Counted from the stretch's first letter, positions 45,925 through 58,470 are shown. The stretch: DNA of 64,000 nucleotides from Cunninghamia lanceolata (GCA_027924645.1 BSBN01000233.1:9504501-9568500); one strand, 5' to 3'. Notes: generated from the sequence alone by a model not told the origin. Numbers and translations are program-made.

Positions 45925-47503
45925 TGTTGCAAGTATGTGCCTAATCAGTGTTGTCATTGATTTCAACATATCCTTGTTTTCATTGGGTGTCAACTATATC
46001 TTATTCTATTACTTGTTTAGAAGACTTGTATGTTGAGGATATTGATAAAATTAGCCTCTCCGGAAGAAACTAGTGAGCTATAGAGAAGTATAGTACAAAC
46101 AGTAAGTCGTATGCTGAAGAACAGTATGGTAAACTACTCTGCATTTACTTTTGCTTGAAGATCATGGTCTATAGATTGGAAGTAAGTTAGAGGTATGACT
46201 AAGGATGTTGCATTATGGGTTTGAAGCCTCTGCATGAAGATCTGAGTGAGTTGTGTTCACCAGAGAGAAACTTGCTTTTTTTGTAAGTTTAGTTGGGATA
46301 AGAAGAAAGTATTTTGCTCTGCATTCCTCTGCAATAAAGTATTTAGCTTTGTGGTTCTAGAGGGAAGTCTAGGATAATGATAAGTGCCTACAGTTGCAAT
46401 GGTTCATGGTTTCATGGTCTGCAAGCTATCTTTCTTTTATGACAGTTGAAGACAATGAAGTTCATGTGTTCCGGTGAGAAGATTCCTATGGATAAAGTGG
46501 TTAAGGTTCATGTCATTGCTCCTGATGATTATAGCATGCTTTTGGATGTCTCCTAATTGTTTTCCTATCTAGACTTTGGTCCGCGTTAAGAAATTGAGAT
46601 TGTGTTTGAAGATTGTTCCCAGATAATGTAGAGTGTAACCAGTCTTGGCTGACCTGGTTAATCCCAATGATTGCAGAGATCTCTAGAAGATTGTGGAAGT
46701 GTTTTGTGGCATGGAAGATCATGTTTGAGTCCTAGCTAAGGCATGGCATGATCCACATTTCATTCCCTTTGTATAATGTTGCAATAGGTCAGGGCCTGTT
46801 TTGTAAATGTTTGTAATATCAACCTTGGAGATTGTTCCAATGGTTGATGATTGTGATGTCGACCTTGATGATCATTCCAAGGTTGATGTAATGTATAAAT
46901 ACTTGTAGTTGAGTCATGGAAAAATCATCCTTGAGCAGAAATGAAAAAGATATTAAGAAAGGTCCAAAAGGTAGAGCAGAGAAGAGGCAGAGGAAAGAAG
47001 AGGAAGAGTAGAGTAGAGGAAGAGCAGAGTGGGGGAATTATTATACTTCAGTTGCAAATATAGAGAGGTCTTGATCATGGAAGTGAGTCTGGAAATAAGT
47101 CACCAGTAGGGTTTAACAATCCTTAGGGTTTAACATCACTTATTGTAATCTTGCTAGGTTTAGGGTTGAGGCAGTGAGCCTTCTAGACCTAGTTGTTCTT
47201 CATGGTAGTAAGCTAGTATGTTTAGGCCCATGGAGTGACCAATCCTGAACATCATTAATTCAAGATTGTAATATATATTGAGAGTTAATCCTCTCCATGG
47301 TTTCCCCACCTTGGGGTTTTCCATGTAAATCTAGTGTCTCTTGTGTTTGATGTTGTATATGTGGTTAATTTTCTGATTTCATGCACTCATTGTTAAATCA
47401 TAATAATTGTGGATAAGTGATGAATGTTTAATTGCAAAAAGTGTTTTAGTTTTTGTGAAAACTGATTCACCCCTCCCTCTTAGTTGTCCAGTGGATATCA
47501 ACA
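45925..47503 (+). repeat. C 3' LTR (1579 bp)
   Basis: TGTTGCAAGTATG to GATATCAACA, aligned with 40399-41962 over its whole length with many substitutions and small indels. It contains GTATAAATACTTG near 46892. Confidence 0.92.
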
Positions 47504-47596
47504 ATCAATACAATATGTATCATCAACAAACACAGTGGACAATCTTCAATGCAATCGCCAACCACCATTGACATCAATGACAATCAAATGCTAACA
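47504..47596 (-). repeat. element D 3' LTR, piece 1 (start)
   Basis: The minus strand starts TGTTAGCATTTGATTGTCAT right after a purine tract (AAAAAGGGGGAGAT), so this is the start of a 3' LTR. The C insertion (ATCAA duplication) follows after 93 bases. Confidence 0.78.
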
Positions 47597-48836
47597 ATCT
47601 CCCCCTTTTTCATTGATAGCAACACATGACAAAACTTCTCCCCCTTTTACATCAAGGGCAAAGGGTGCACTATATACACTAACTGAAAATTCTCCCCCTA
47701 GATCTCAAAATTGATCTTATCATTTATATTTGCATGCTCCCCCTAAGAGGTACCTTATATTATCCCAAAATTGGATCTATGTACACAAAATTGATATATT
47801 CTATTCTTCCACATATGTACATTACATCAAGACAAAAAAATAAGTCTTACTTGCTAGCAGGAAGAATGTTCTTGAATATAGTTTTCAATTACAGTAGCGC
47901 AAAGTCCCAATGTTTCTTAGCAGAAGTAAGTATTTTCATTTGCCCAATGATCTGGAGATATAACTCTTCTGCTTCTTCTATTTAATATGGTGCAACTGCC
48001 ATCTAGAGTACCTTATTAGCTTATGTTAGGATTCCTATCAGTGCAGCCATGCTAATAGTCTCTCAGCTGACTTACTTGGTCCTTGATCTGTTCTTTTTTA
48101 TTCTGAAGTTGTTTGATAAGTGCATGAGGTTTTTCAATTTGAGCCCTTAATTCTCCATTTTTAGCCTTTAAAGGTTCATATGTTGTAGAAATATTGGATA
48201 GATACAACTCAAGGCCATCAATTTGGTCTTTTAGACCCTTCGTTATCATAGGCCATGTTAGGTAGAATTGATATAATAATTTTGCTTCTTCCAAAGCATT
48301 TTGAATGCTCTTCATGTTATCTTCCAACATATTATGTGCATTGGAACATTTTTCTAATAAAGCTATCAATCTCTTACTATTTATTTGTTCCAATACCCTT
48401 TTCTTAGGTTCTTTTTCCAAAATTACAGAGTGATTGTTGAATGACTCCAGTAGTTGTTTCATTTGTTGAGCATTAGTTAGGGAAGCATCCCTATAAGCTT
48501 TTGGTACCACTTTCTCAATAGATCTCATTGCTTCTTCCAAAAGCTCATTTCCTTCCACTTGAGACTACAAAATTTCTTCTTGAGTAGTGGTTTAGAATAC
48601 ATTTCCCAATTGAAGCTTCTATAGAGGATAAATATTGTATTAATTAATTTGTCCATCCAGAGTAGGTAACTAAAATAATTGTGGAGAGGCACTAGACTAG
48701 ATTTGTCTTTGTTGTGCTAAGAATTGTTTAATGGAGTCAATTTGAGAGACTACAGAGTCATGAGTAGAACTCCTAGCATCTATATTCACTTGCTCCTTTC
48801 CTGAATCAATGAAATTATGTGATTGTTGGTTCTGTG
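47597..48836 (-). pseudogene. element D internal end: coiled-coil ORF and purine tracts
   Basis: On the minus strand a frame from ATG 48558 to 48052 encodes 168 residues (MEGNELLEEAMRSIEKVVPK to LQNKKEQIKDQVSQLRDY), nearly all predicted coiled coil by eye, with upstream Q/N-rich coding (FLAQQRQ) up to the E LTR. Downstream the minus strand has four AGGGGGAG tracts (47740, 47695, 47650, 47605) before the LTR. It lies where some copia lineages carry an extra env-like ORF. No knuckle is present, and it is not clearly related to the NA1 and C coiled coils. Function unknown. Confidence 0.6.
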
Positions 48837-50270
48837 TGTTGGAATGCACAGGACAACTTAGAGGGTGGGATGGATCAGTTGTATGTTTAAAACTTTAAAC
48901 CCTCAAAGTAATTTCAAACATCAACCACTTATAATGCGTTAGTAGAATGTAAACATAAGAAGCATCAATGCAAACACATCCAAACACATAAGAACACTAG
49001 AGTTACATGGAAAACCTAATAAGGGAAAAACTATGGTTAAGATTATCTCACAATATATATGAATAACAACACTAAAAATTAGTAGGCTCACTACCAATGG
49101 CTCACTGCCTAGAAGAAAGACTCGTTGCTAGAGAAAGGCTCACTGCCAAGGGCTCACTACCCAGAAGAGAGAAGAAACAAGAAGACTATTACAGAGAGAT
49201 TCACTATCTCAAAGAAATAGGAGAGATCCACCCCTACCACTCCTTTCCATCTGTAACCTTTGGTTCACTGCCTCTAGCAACTTCTAGCATACTAAAATGT
49301 ACACACCTTCTACTCACTGCATTCCAGAGTCATAAGCATTTAAGTTCACACACAACTTCACTTCCCTTGATTCACTTTTGCATGTTCTTCTCTACCTTGA
49401 TCCACTCAACTTCATCTTGCATTTATACCATCTATAACCAAGACCTATCTCAATTAGGTCGATCATAATGAAGCATGTGCATTACACACATGTAACATTA
49501 CTTAGTTTGGCACTAAACACTTTTGTGGTGGAAAGAAGTGAAAGTGGACCATGTCAAGGGATAACTAGGACTCAAATCTGTATCACCAAACTACTTATCA
49601 CATCCACAATCCATGAGCTACCTATACAAATGGTTATAGTAAGCCAGGTTGGCCAAACCTAAGCTAATGACCATACTCACGCTTCTCCAAGTCCAAGAAC
49701 ATCATGCAGACCATAGAAAGACACTCCAAAGAATTCACACACCTTCCCAAAATACTCATCATCATCATAAACTTCTACAACACTACGACAACTATATGAA
49801 TTAAAGAATGTCTTCATTATGCACATCAAGACAGACTGTTACTGATCACCAACACAAGAACTAAACTTGCAAAGCATCCTAACACTGGAAACTTCAAAGG
49901 AAGGTTGATATAGATAATATAAGTATTCTCCCAAATCCACAAGATAGGAAAGGTCAATGTCGAGAAATGTGGAGCATTCTCATTTCACCCAAACACCCTC
50001 CTTCACGGTCAAATATTCTACAAACACATCTTCTACTTCCACATGATCTAGAACTTGAAACTCTAGATATAACACCTTTGAACACCTCTGATCAACACTT
50101 CCAAATTACACAAGCATATCTTCAATTAGGAAGAAATGTGGAGCATAAAACTAAGGGTACCTCTATCACACTACACACCTTTTTATAAAATTCTCTCAAA
50201 AGCACTTAGAAACCAAGTTAACCATCTGCTGGGAGTTGACATCAATAACAACACTAGCAATTTTCCAACA
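48837..50270 (-). repeat. element E 3' LTR
   Basis: Minus strand TGTTGGAAAATTGC to GTGCATTCCAACA, 1434 bp, ending with the CTGATCC-x-TCCCACCCTCTAAG signature of these copia LTRs. On its upstream side is a purine tract (AAAGGGGGATAT) and copia RNase H; on its other side there is no PBS, so it is a 3' LTR. Plus-strand frames inside (for example 49097-49468) have no domain. Confidence 0.8.
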
Positions 50271-51277
50271 ATATCCCCCTTTGTCATTGATGGCAACACC
50301 AGCTCTTTGAAAAACCATCAAGACTAAAAGTAATCAATTAGCAGCTCTGTAACTAGTAATATTCCCCTGATAGAAATAAATTTTACTCTTCACACACCTC
50401 TCTGCATAATGGTTTTTCAATCACTTCAACTCTCTCTGCCTTTGACATAAATGACAAAGGGCAACAACTCTAACACCAGCAAGTATCTACTCTATCTCCA
50501 CTGCTCTCACTTTTTCTACGCTCTCCCCCTTAAGATCATAGGATATGCTCCATCTGACTATACCAACTAGTAGTATCACTACCTACTCCCCCTGAGATGC
50601 AGCCTTCAACATTAGTATAGGGCGAAAAGTGTATCTTGAAATGCTTCCTAGACAGATGCATAAATTTATGCATCTAGTTAAGAGAAAGAGGGGAAATAAC
50701 GCCTAACATCTATTAGAGATACTCAAAAGTATCCTTAGGGAGAGCCTTTGTAAAGATGTCTACAACTTGATCCTTGGTAGGCACATACTCCAACGTCACC
50801 TCATTCTCTGCAACCTTTTCTCTTAAGAAGTGATACTGTATTGAAATATGTTTTGTCCTTGACTACATCACTAGATTTTTTGAAATGTTGATAGCACTTG
50901 TATTGTCACATAGGATAGGATTAGGCTCATCATATGACACTTTGATATACTTCAATGTTTTCTTCATCCATAACACCTATGTGTAACAAGATGCTACTGC
51001 AATATATTATGCCTCTATAGTAGATAATGACAATGAGTCCTACTTCTTACTTAACCATGAGACAAGCCTGGTTCCTAGAAAGAAAGCATCACCACTTGTA
51101 CTTCTTTTGTCATCTGTACATCCTACCCAATCTGCATCTATATATGCACTCAAGGAGAAATCAATATCCTTGGGATACCATGGGCCAAACTCCAAAGTGC
51201 CTTCAGGTATCTAAATATTCTCTTTACTAATACAACATGTGACTCTCTTGGATTAGCTTAGAATCTAGCCACAAGAT
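50271..51277 (-). pseudogene. element E RNase H (Ty1/copia) and 3' untranslated end
   Basis: The minus strand encodes the C-terminal copia RNase H in broken frames: RYLKAL, DAFFLGTRLVSWL-like, STIEA, ILCDNTSAINISKN, TKHISIQYHFLREKV and DQVVDIFTKALPKDTF, ending near 50690. AGGGGGAG tracts follow at about 50595 and 50530 and the PPT at 50271-50281. The upstream RT part is absent because element F is inserted at 51278. Confidence 0.82.
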
Positions 51278-52661
51278 TGTTGCAAGTATGAGTAGTAAGT
51301 GTTGTCATTGATGTCAACACCTAAGGTCAGCATCTAAGGAAATTATTTGAATGAGTTTGAGCAAGTATCTGAGAAGAAAAGTATAGTGTTTTGCTCTGCA
51401 TATCCTGTAGATTGAATATCTTTCTCTGTGGTTTGGCAGTCATGTTAATATATGTCTGTAGCTGTTATGTTTCAAGTTTGAGCCTTCAGTATGAATATTT
51501 GAGTGAGTACTATTCACCAAAGTAAAAAATACTTTTCTATGCATCTATTAATGACAAGGTGAATGTATTCTGCTCCATATTTCTCTGCATTTAGGTTTTA
51601 TAGTCTACGGTTCTAGAATTAAGTTTGTAATGATGCTATATGCCTTCAGTTCAAATGGTTCATGATTTGGTGCTCTACAAGTGATCTTTCCTTTATGAGA
51701 GTGGCTGACAGTAATGTTCAAGTGCTCTGGTTTGAAGAATCCTATGGATAAAGTGTTTAGAGGTTTTGCGGATGTTCTTGGTGATTGTAACATGCTTGTG
51801 TATGTCTCTAGATTGTGTTCATTCCTTTTGATTGGTCTGTATAGTGTAATCTAGATCGTGCATGAAGCATGTTCCTAAAGGTCTTAGTGTTAACACCAGT
51901 TTTAGCCAACTTCGTTGTTTTCACTATTTGCGATTATACTTTGGAGTTTGTGATAGTGTGTTGTAGCATGGAAGATTGCATTTGAGTCCCAGCTAAGGCG
52001 TGGTATAGTCAACATTAATTCTACTCCTTCACATATTTTTTTAGGTCCAGACCTATTCTAATGTATGTGTGTATGTCAACCTTGGAGATTGTTCCAATGG
52101 TTGATGATTGTAATGCCAACCGTGATTTTCATTCCAAGGTTGATGAATTGTATAAATACATGTAATGAAGTCATGAATGATTGATGAGGATGTAAAGATG
52201 CCAAGATAAGTGTGAAGTGAAAAAGTAGAGCAGAGAAAAGGAAATTTATTGCACTTCAATGGAACTAAACCTTGGCATAGTATAGATGCGACTATCTCAG
52301 TTCACCAACTCTGGCAGTGAACCACCCAACAACAGTGAGCCACCCCATTGGTAGTGATCCCCTTTTTGTGTAGTGAGCTTTTTGGGCAGTGAGCCCTAAG
52401 GCAATGAGCCTCCAATAGTGAGCCTTGTAAATTTTGATATATCATTTATATTGTGAGCTAACACTCAGCGTGGTTTTTCCCTTATTGGGTTTTCCATGTA
52501 AAAAGTTTGGTGTCTCATGTGTGAATGTGTTTAAGTTTTGATTTCATGCTTTCATGGTTAAATTACAATAACAGTGATTAAGTGGTTGATGTGTTGATGG
52601 TTTTAAAGTTTTGGTTACAACTGATTCATCCCCCCTCTAAGTTGTCATGCACATTTCAACA
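51278..52661 (+). repeat. F 5' LTR (1384 bp)
   Basis: TGTTGCAAGTATGAG to CATTTCAACA. It contains GTATAAATACATG (about 52150) as a TATA candidate and TTCATCCCCCCTCTAAG near the end. Confidence 0.92.
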
Positions 52662-52663
52662 AT

Positions 52664-52675
52664 TAGTATCAGAGT
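52664..52675 (+). other. F primer binding site (decayed initiator tRNA-Met)
   Basis: TAGTATCAGAGT, two mismatches to TGGTATCAGAGC, at the expected place. The shared leader block CAACTCGAGGTAGATTTGGGATGG follows in 52701-52724. Confidence 0.8.
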
Positions 52676-52720
52676 GAGGGTTCCTCAAAAAAAAGCATAA
52701 CAACTCGAGGTAGATTTGGG

Positions 52721-53782
52721 ATGGTGCACAAAAAGGAGTCTCTATAGTTCTATGGAATGGACTATTCTCTATGGAAGGTATAAATGAAAATTCATCTCAT
52801 TTCTCTTGGTTATGGTGTTTGGAAAATGAAAAAAACCAAGTATACTCTTCCTCCAAATGGTCCATTAGAAAAAGATGAAGTCAAACAGTATGAGTTAAAT
52901 GGAAAATCTAGAGATGCTCTGTTAAATGCCTTATCTAACACTGAATTGGTGAAAGTTATGGATTTGGAGATTGCTCATGAGATCTAGGTTAAGTTTAAAA
53001 TTTTATACGAAGGAGGTGATTCTGTAAATATTGCCAAATTAAAAAACTTGAAGGTGAGGTATGAAGCCCTGAAGATGAATGAAGATGAGAACATAACAAT
53101 CTTCATGCAAAAAGTTGAGGAAATTGTCAATGGAATCAAAGGTCTTGGAGAAACTATTAATGAGGATGAGGTTGTGCTGAAGATTCTTAGGTCATTGCCT
53201 AAAGCCTATAGTCATAAGGTGTCAGCAATTAAAAAGGTTATGAGTGTGGAAAAGATTTCAAAGGATCAGTTGCTCAGGAAGCTTACAACTTCTGAGATGA
53301 GAGAGTTTGGCAATGCCCTGCCAAAGACAGAGATTACTTTCAAATCCAACACTTCAGAAAAGACTTCAAGAGCTCATAAGTATGTTGTGGAATCTGATGA
53401 TGGCATTGATGAGATTGAAGCCAACTTTGTGGACAAAATGCAAAGAGGTACCAGTAAGTTCAAAGGCAAATTACCATTCAAATGCTTCTCTTGTGGTAAG
53501 ATTGGTCACTATGCCTCTAGGTGTCCGGAGAAAATTGAGAGAGGTAAGAAGAAATTTGAAAGTAGATCTATAACTATAAATACATGCTATTATGTTAGAT
53601 ATTTTTATGATGATGGTGTGACAGATGATGAGTCTGATGATACTTGTGCAAATGAATGCTTGTTTATTGCTACTAAGGAAGAACCTATGTCTACTAATCC
53701 TGCTAGCTATGTGAAGAAAGAAAAACCAGTGGAAGAAAGTGTCCTGTTTGTCTGTCAGGTTGAGAAAGATAAGGATGAGTAG
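52721..53782 (+). pseudogene. F GAG
   Basis: ATG 52721 opens MVHKKESL and, with three stops, one frame runs to 53782. The copia GAG core reads DYSLWKV, LNALSNTELVKVMDLEIAHE, KNLKVRYEALKMNEDENITI and ILRSLPKAYSHKVSAIKKV. One zinc knuckle, CFSCGKIGHYASRC, lies at about 53482-53523. The tail (KKEKPVEESVLFVCQVEKD) reaches TAG, which replaces a tryptophan just before the protease. Confidence 0.92.
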
Positions 53783-56289
53783 ATTATTGACAGTGGATGT
53801 TCACATCACATGACTAGTGATAAAAGTAAGTTTGTAAGTCTAGAAAAGTATGATGGAGAACTGGTTAGATTTGGGGATAATGCAACTGGTAAGATTTGTG
53901 GAAGATGATCTATTTCTTTTGATGGTGAACATAACATAGATGATGTTCTATATGTGAATAGTTTAAAGCATAATATTTTAAGTGTTGGTTAGATTGTGAC
54001 AAAGGATATGATCTAAGATTCAAGGATAATGGATGCAAGATCATGGGAAGCTCTGCAACAGTGATTGCCACTAGTAAGAAGACTAATGGTAATGTTTATC
54101 ATTTGAGAGGAACTAATTATTGTTGTTTGTTGGCTCAGACATATGAGAGTTGGTTGTGGAATAGAAGGATGTGTCATATCAATTTTGACAACTTGGTGAA
54201 GATAAGCTCAATACAAGTTGTGAGAGATCTACCTAAGCTTGTGAAGCCTACTAATACTATTTGCAAGGAATGTCAATTGGGGAAATAGAGAAGGACAAGT
54301 TTCAAGAGTAAAGAACAATTTTCTGATGGATTTCTGGAGATGGTGCATAAAGATATGTGTGATCCTACAAGAACAAGAAGTTTGCAAGGAAATAGGTACT
54401 TTATGTTGCTTATTGATGATTATTCTAGAATGACTTGGGTCAAATTTCTGAAAGACAAATCAAAATCCCTAGACAAGTTCAAATCTTTCAAGGCAATGGT
54501 TGAGAATGAGTTAGAATTGAGGATCAAATGCTGAAAATCTGATAGAGGAGGTGAGTTTACATCAAACAAATTCAACATTTTATATGAAGAGTATGGGATA
54601 AACAGATGGTTGTCTACTCCTAAGACTTCTAAGTAGAATGGAGTTGTTGAAAGAAAGAACATGACAGGTCAAGAGGCTTCTAGGTCAATGATGATGGAGG
54701 CTAACCTACCAGAACTGTATTAGAGAGAAGCTATACATACTGCTTGTTAGATTTAGAATAGACAACTAAGAGGGGGGGTGAATCAGTTGTCTAAAACTTT
54801 CTTTCAATTAAACACTTAAATCCACTTTGTGATTTAGCAGCATATTAATAAATCAATCATGAAACATAATACATTAAATTAGGAGCAAAAACACATCAAC
54901 ACATTAGACACCAAGATTTTGATGTGGAAAATCTAGTTAAGGGAAAAACCACAGGGTGATTAACCCAAGATTGTATTCTCTGTTAGAAGAATAGAAAGAA
55001 CAAAATGGCACATGCCAATTAGGGCTCACTACCCAAGCACACTGTTCACAAGAGGCTCATTGCCTACAAGAGACACATTGTCTACAAAATGATAAGTATC
55101 ACATACTTGAACTAGAGAATAACATCTTCATCATGCTTGAATCAGTTCCATTTAAGCCCAATACTTCTACTATGCCTTTCGCTCTTTTCCTTGCTACCAC
55201 ACTCTCATCTCCACAAGACACACTTTGAAATGACTTTACAAATCCATATATATACAAGACATCAACTTAAGAATAATCATCTAAGTCAGAAAACATCTAC
55301 AAGAACATCAACAAGATGTGTAACTCATCCGGTCAGCTAGTCTCAAGAAGAACACCATCATCCGGAAGTTATTCTTTAATTGGGAGATCCAACTCCAATG
55401 CAGACCACCAACACAAAATGGACATGATCCAAATACCTCCACAAGCTTTCTTGAATCAACAAGAACATCCTCACTTCATCTACTTACTGAAATTCTTATC
55501 TTCTTCATCTGGAACCTCAAGAACATAGTCTGTCATCACTGTCACAATGGAATAGATGCTTGCGGACCTCTAAGACACTAACCAATTGAGTTATCACTTC
55601 TCATGGACTTCCTAAACACTCCACCAAATCTGTAGAGTAGGATATTGCATTTCTAGATCCCACCGGACCTATCTATGTCAATCTGTCACCTCTGAACACC
55701 TGTCGGAACTAGTTTTACTTGAGCAGCCACAACTTCTTCAGATCTTCATGCTGACCTCTGAAATCTTTACTGGATCACCTTAAGACACATATCTACAAAC
55801 CCTTTTAATCGTATCCTCTGATAGTCATCTTATCTTGGATCTTTACCTTACTATCTTCACTATTCTTCTTTATTCCTGATTCGGACTAATTTTCTCAATA
55901 TCCTCAGCACACAGCTCATCCAATCCTTATCATCAATGCAACAGAAGTATGTTGACATCAATGACAACACCGGTTAGGACCATACTTGCAACAGTGTTGT
56001 CTACATTCAAAATAGAATTTAAGTCAAAGGTAATGGTACTAAAACTCCTTATGAATTGTGGTATGGAAGAGTTCCTATAGTGAAATATTTCAAAGTTTTT
56101 GGAAGCAAATGTTATATCAAAAGAGATGAAGCGTTAGGCAAGTTTAATGCTAGTTTTGATGAAGGAATTTTCCTTGGATACTCTACTAAGAGTAAGGCCT
56201 ACCAGTGCTACAATAAAAGATTGGGAAAGGTCATTGAGAGTGCTAATGTGAAGGTTGATGAAGACAGGGAAAGAACATTAGATGTTCTT
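53783..56289 (+). pseudogene. F protease and integrase (interrupted by a solo LTR)
   Basis: The protease starts IIDSGCSHHMTSDKSKFVSL with DSG intact, and ends near LKHNILSVG. A frame change leads to the pre-integrase zinc region (SWLWNRRMCHINFDNLVKIS, TICKECQLGK) and integrase (FMLLIDDYSRMTWVKFLKDK, SDRGGEFTSNKFN, NGVVERKNM) with visible D, D and E. At 54744 a solo LTR intervenes; coding resumes at 55999 (KTPYELWYGRVPIVKYFKVF, EGIFLGYSTKSKAYQCYNKR). The segment from 54619 on is then duplicated at 56291-56701. Confidence 0.9.
54745..55993 (-). mobile_element. solo LTR of a copia element inside F integrase
   Basis: Minus strand TGTTGCAAGTATGGTCC to ATTCTAAATCTAACA, 1249 bp, with the TTCACCCCCCCTCTTAG signature near its end and no internal domain. 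Flanks CTGCT (54740-54744) and GTGTT (55994-55998) each differ by one base from CTGTT, the sequence at the empty site in the duplicated copy (near 56411). This fits a decayed target duplication and LTR-LTR recombination. Confidence 0.85.
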
Positions 56290-56290
56290 T

Positions 56291-56701
56291 CCTAAGACTC
56301 TTGAGCAGAATGGAATTGTTGAAAGAAAGAGCATGACAGTTCAAGAGGCTACTAGGTTAATGATGATGGAGGCTAACCTACTAGAAGTGTATTACAGAGA
56401 AGCTATACATACTGTTGTCTACATTCAAAACAGAGTTCAAGTCAAAGGTAATGGTACTAAAACTCTTTATGAATTGTGGTATGGAAGAGTTACTACAGTG
56501 ACATATTTTAGAGTTTTTAGAAGCAAATGTTATATCAGAAGAGATGAAGAGTTAGGTAAATTTAATGCTAGGTGTGATGAAGGAATTTTCCTTGGATACT
56601 CTACTAAGAGTAAGGCCTACCGGTGCTACAATAAGAGATTGAGAAAGATCATAGAGAGTGCTAATGTGAAGGTTGATGAAGACAGGGAAAGAACATTAGA
56701 T
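56291..56701 (+). repeat. second copy of a 411-bp integrase segment in F
   Basis: From CCTAAGACT to AACATTAGAT this repeats 54619-54744 plus 55999-56283 (126 + 285 = 411 bases) with about ten percent or fewer changes. Seven bases (56284-56290) lie at the junction, which puts the second copy out of frame. It contains the catalytic-glutamate region (NGIVERKSMTVQEATRLMMM) and the integrase C-terminus. The solo LTR is present only in the first copy. Confidence 0.9.
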
Positions 56702-58470
56702 CTGAGTGGCTATGAAATAGATGAAATGTTGTTATAGTCAATGAAGAAAAGGTAGAACAACAAGATAGTCAAGTTGAAGAAGAAAAGGTTCCAGAAAGTG
56801 TTGTTAAGACTCCTAGGTATGTAAGGATTAATCATTCTGAAGATCAAATTATTGGTGACAAAAGCAAAGGGGTATTGACAAGGAAAAGAGCTACAGAGGA
56901 ACATGTGAACTACTATTTGCTTTAACAGATTGAACCTAAACCTGTAAGTGAAGCCTACAAAGATCAAAGTTGGGTAAAAGCTATGGAAGAAGAGCTGATG
57001 CACATAGAGAAGAATCAAACTTGGGAATTGGTCCCTAGACCCGCAGATAAGAATGTGATTGGAACCAAATAGGTTTTTAGAAACAAGATGAATGAAAATG
57101 GAGAAGTTGTAATAAACAAAGAAAGATTAGTATGCAAAGGATATTCTTAGGTTGAAGGTATAGACTTTGAGGAGACTTATGCTCTTGTGGAAAGGATTGA
57201 AGCAATAAGGATGTTTCTGGTATTTGTAGCATACAAAAATTTCAAAGTGTACTAGATGGATGTAAAGTTTGCATTATTGAATGGAGAACTGGAAGAAGAG
57301 GTTTACATTTAACAACCTGAAGGATTTCAGTCATCAGATCAAGGTGACATGGTATACAGATTGAAGAAAGCCCTATATGGACTCAAGCAAGCTCCTAGAG
57401 CCTGGTATGCAAGGTTGGGCAAGTATTTGATGCCATTAGGGTTCAATAAAGGTACTACATATACTAATCTCTATTTCAAAATTAATGATGATCAAATCTT
57501 GATTGTTGTGGTCTCTGTTGATAATATTATCTTTGGAGGCAATGAAGGTATGTGTAAGAAATTTGCAGAGGAAATACAAATGGAGTTTGAAATGTCCATG
57601 TTTGGTGAAATGAATTTCTTTCTAGGACTGCAGATTACTCAATCAGAAAAAGGAATTTTTGTTTCTCATTCCAAGTATGTGAAAGAATTGTTGAAGAAGT
57701 TTGGAATGGAGGATTCTAAGGCAGTATGTACTCCTGTGGTAACTGGTTGCAAGATGACAAAGAATGATGAATCACCTAAGACTGATCTGAAAAAGTATAG
57801 GTCTATGATTGGAGGACTACTTTATATATCTAGCCCATACAAGACTACATATAATGCATGTAGTTTATCTTGTGGCAAGATTTCAAGAAGACCCTAGAGA
57901 GTTACATGTGATGGTAGTCAAGAGGATCATGAGGTATTTAAAAGGCACTTCAGACTATGGATTGTGGTATCCCAAAGATACTGATTTCACTCTTAGTGCT
58001 TATGCAGATGCCGATTGGGCTGGAGATGTTGATGATAGAAAAAGTACAAATGGAGGTGCTTTCCTCTTAGGTAATAGATTGGTTTCATGGCTGAGCAAGG
58101 ATCAAGAATCAGTTTCTTTGCCTATTGTAGAAGAAAAATACATTGTTGCAGCATGTTGTACACTCAAGTGCTTTGGATGAAGCAAACATTGAAGGACATA
58201 AGAGTTGTGTATGAAGAACCAATTTCAATCTTTTGTGACAATACAAGTGCTATAAACATTTCAAAGAATCTAGTGATGCACTCAAGGACAAAGCATATAT
58301 CAATAAGGTATCACTTTCTTAGAGAAAAGGTAACAGAGAATGAAGTAAAGATAGAGTATGTGTCTATAAAGGATCAGATTGCAGATATTTTCACTAAGCC
58401 TCTTCCTAAGGATACTTTTGAGTATCTTAGGGAGAAGTTAGGGGTGATTTCCCCTCTTGCTCTAAACTAA
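56702..58470 (+). pseudogene. F reverse transcriptase and RNase H
   Basis: RT reads WVKAMEEELMHIEKNQTWEL, VFRNKMNENGEVVINKERLV, KKALYGLKQAPRAWYARLGK, and the catalytic box VVSVDNIIFGG, where the expected YVDD is S-V-D-N, so RT is dead. The thumb MSMFGEMNFFLGLQITQSEK follows. RNase H (after a frame change near 57890) has LSAYADADWAGDVDDRKSTN, EEKYIVAACC, SIFCDNTSAINISKN and DQIADIFTKPLPKDTFEYLR, ending TAA 58468. Order and motifs are standard Ty1/copia, closest in style to the Tork/SIRE side, though I cannot fix the lineage. Confidence 0.92.

Larger units (their letters stand above)
40399..47503 (+). mobile_element. C: copia derivative without RT, inserted in the LTR of D
   Basis: LTRs 40399-41962 and 45925-47503 (TGTTG...CAACA), target duplication ATCAA (40394-40398 and 47504-47508), PBS 41965-41976. 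The internal region holds a short GAG remnant, protease, integrase, then a coiled-coil and zinc-knuckle protein, and no RT or RNase H. LTRs are similar over their full length with scattered substitutions. Non-autonomous. Confidence 0.9.

Noticed and set aside
48837..50270. reading the E LTR as the 5' LTR of element D
   Set aside because: There is no PBS on the D side, the LTR starts and ends differ from the D 3' LTR, and a PPT plus RNase H lie on its other side, which makes it a 3' LTR of another element.
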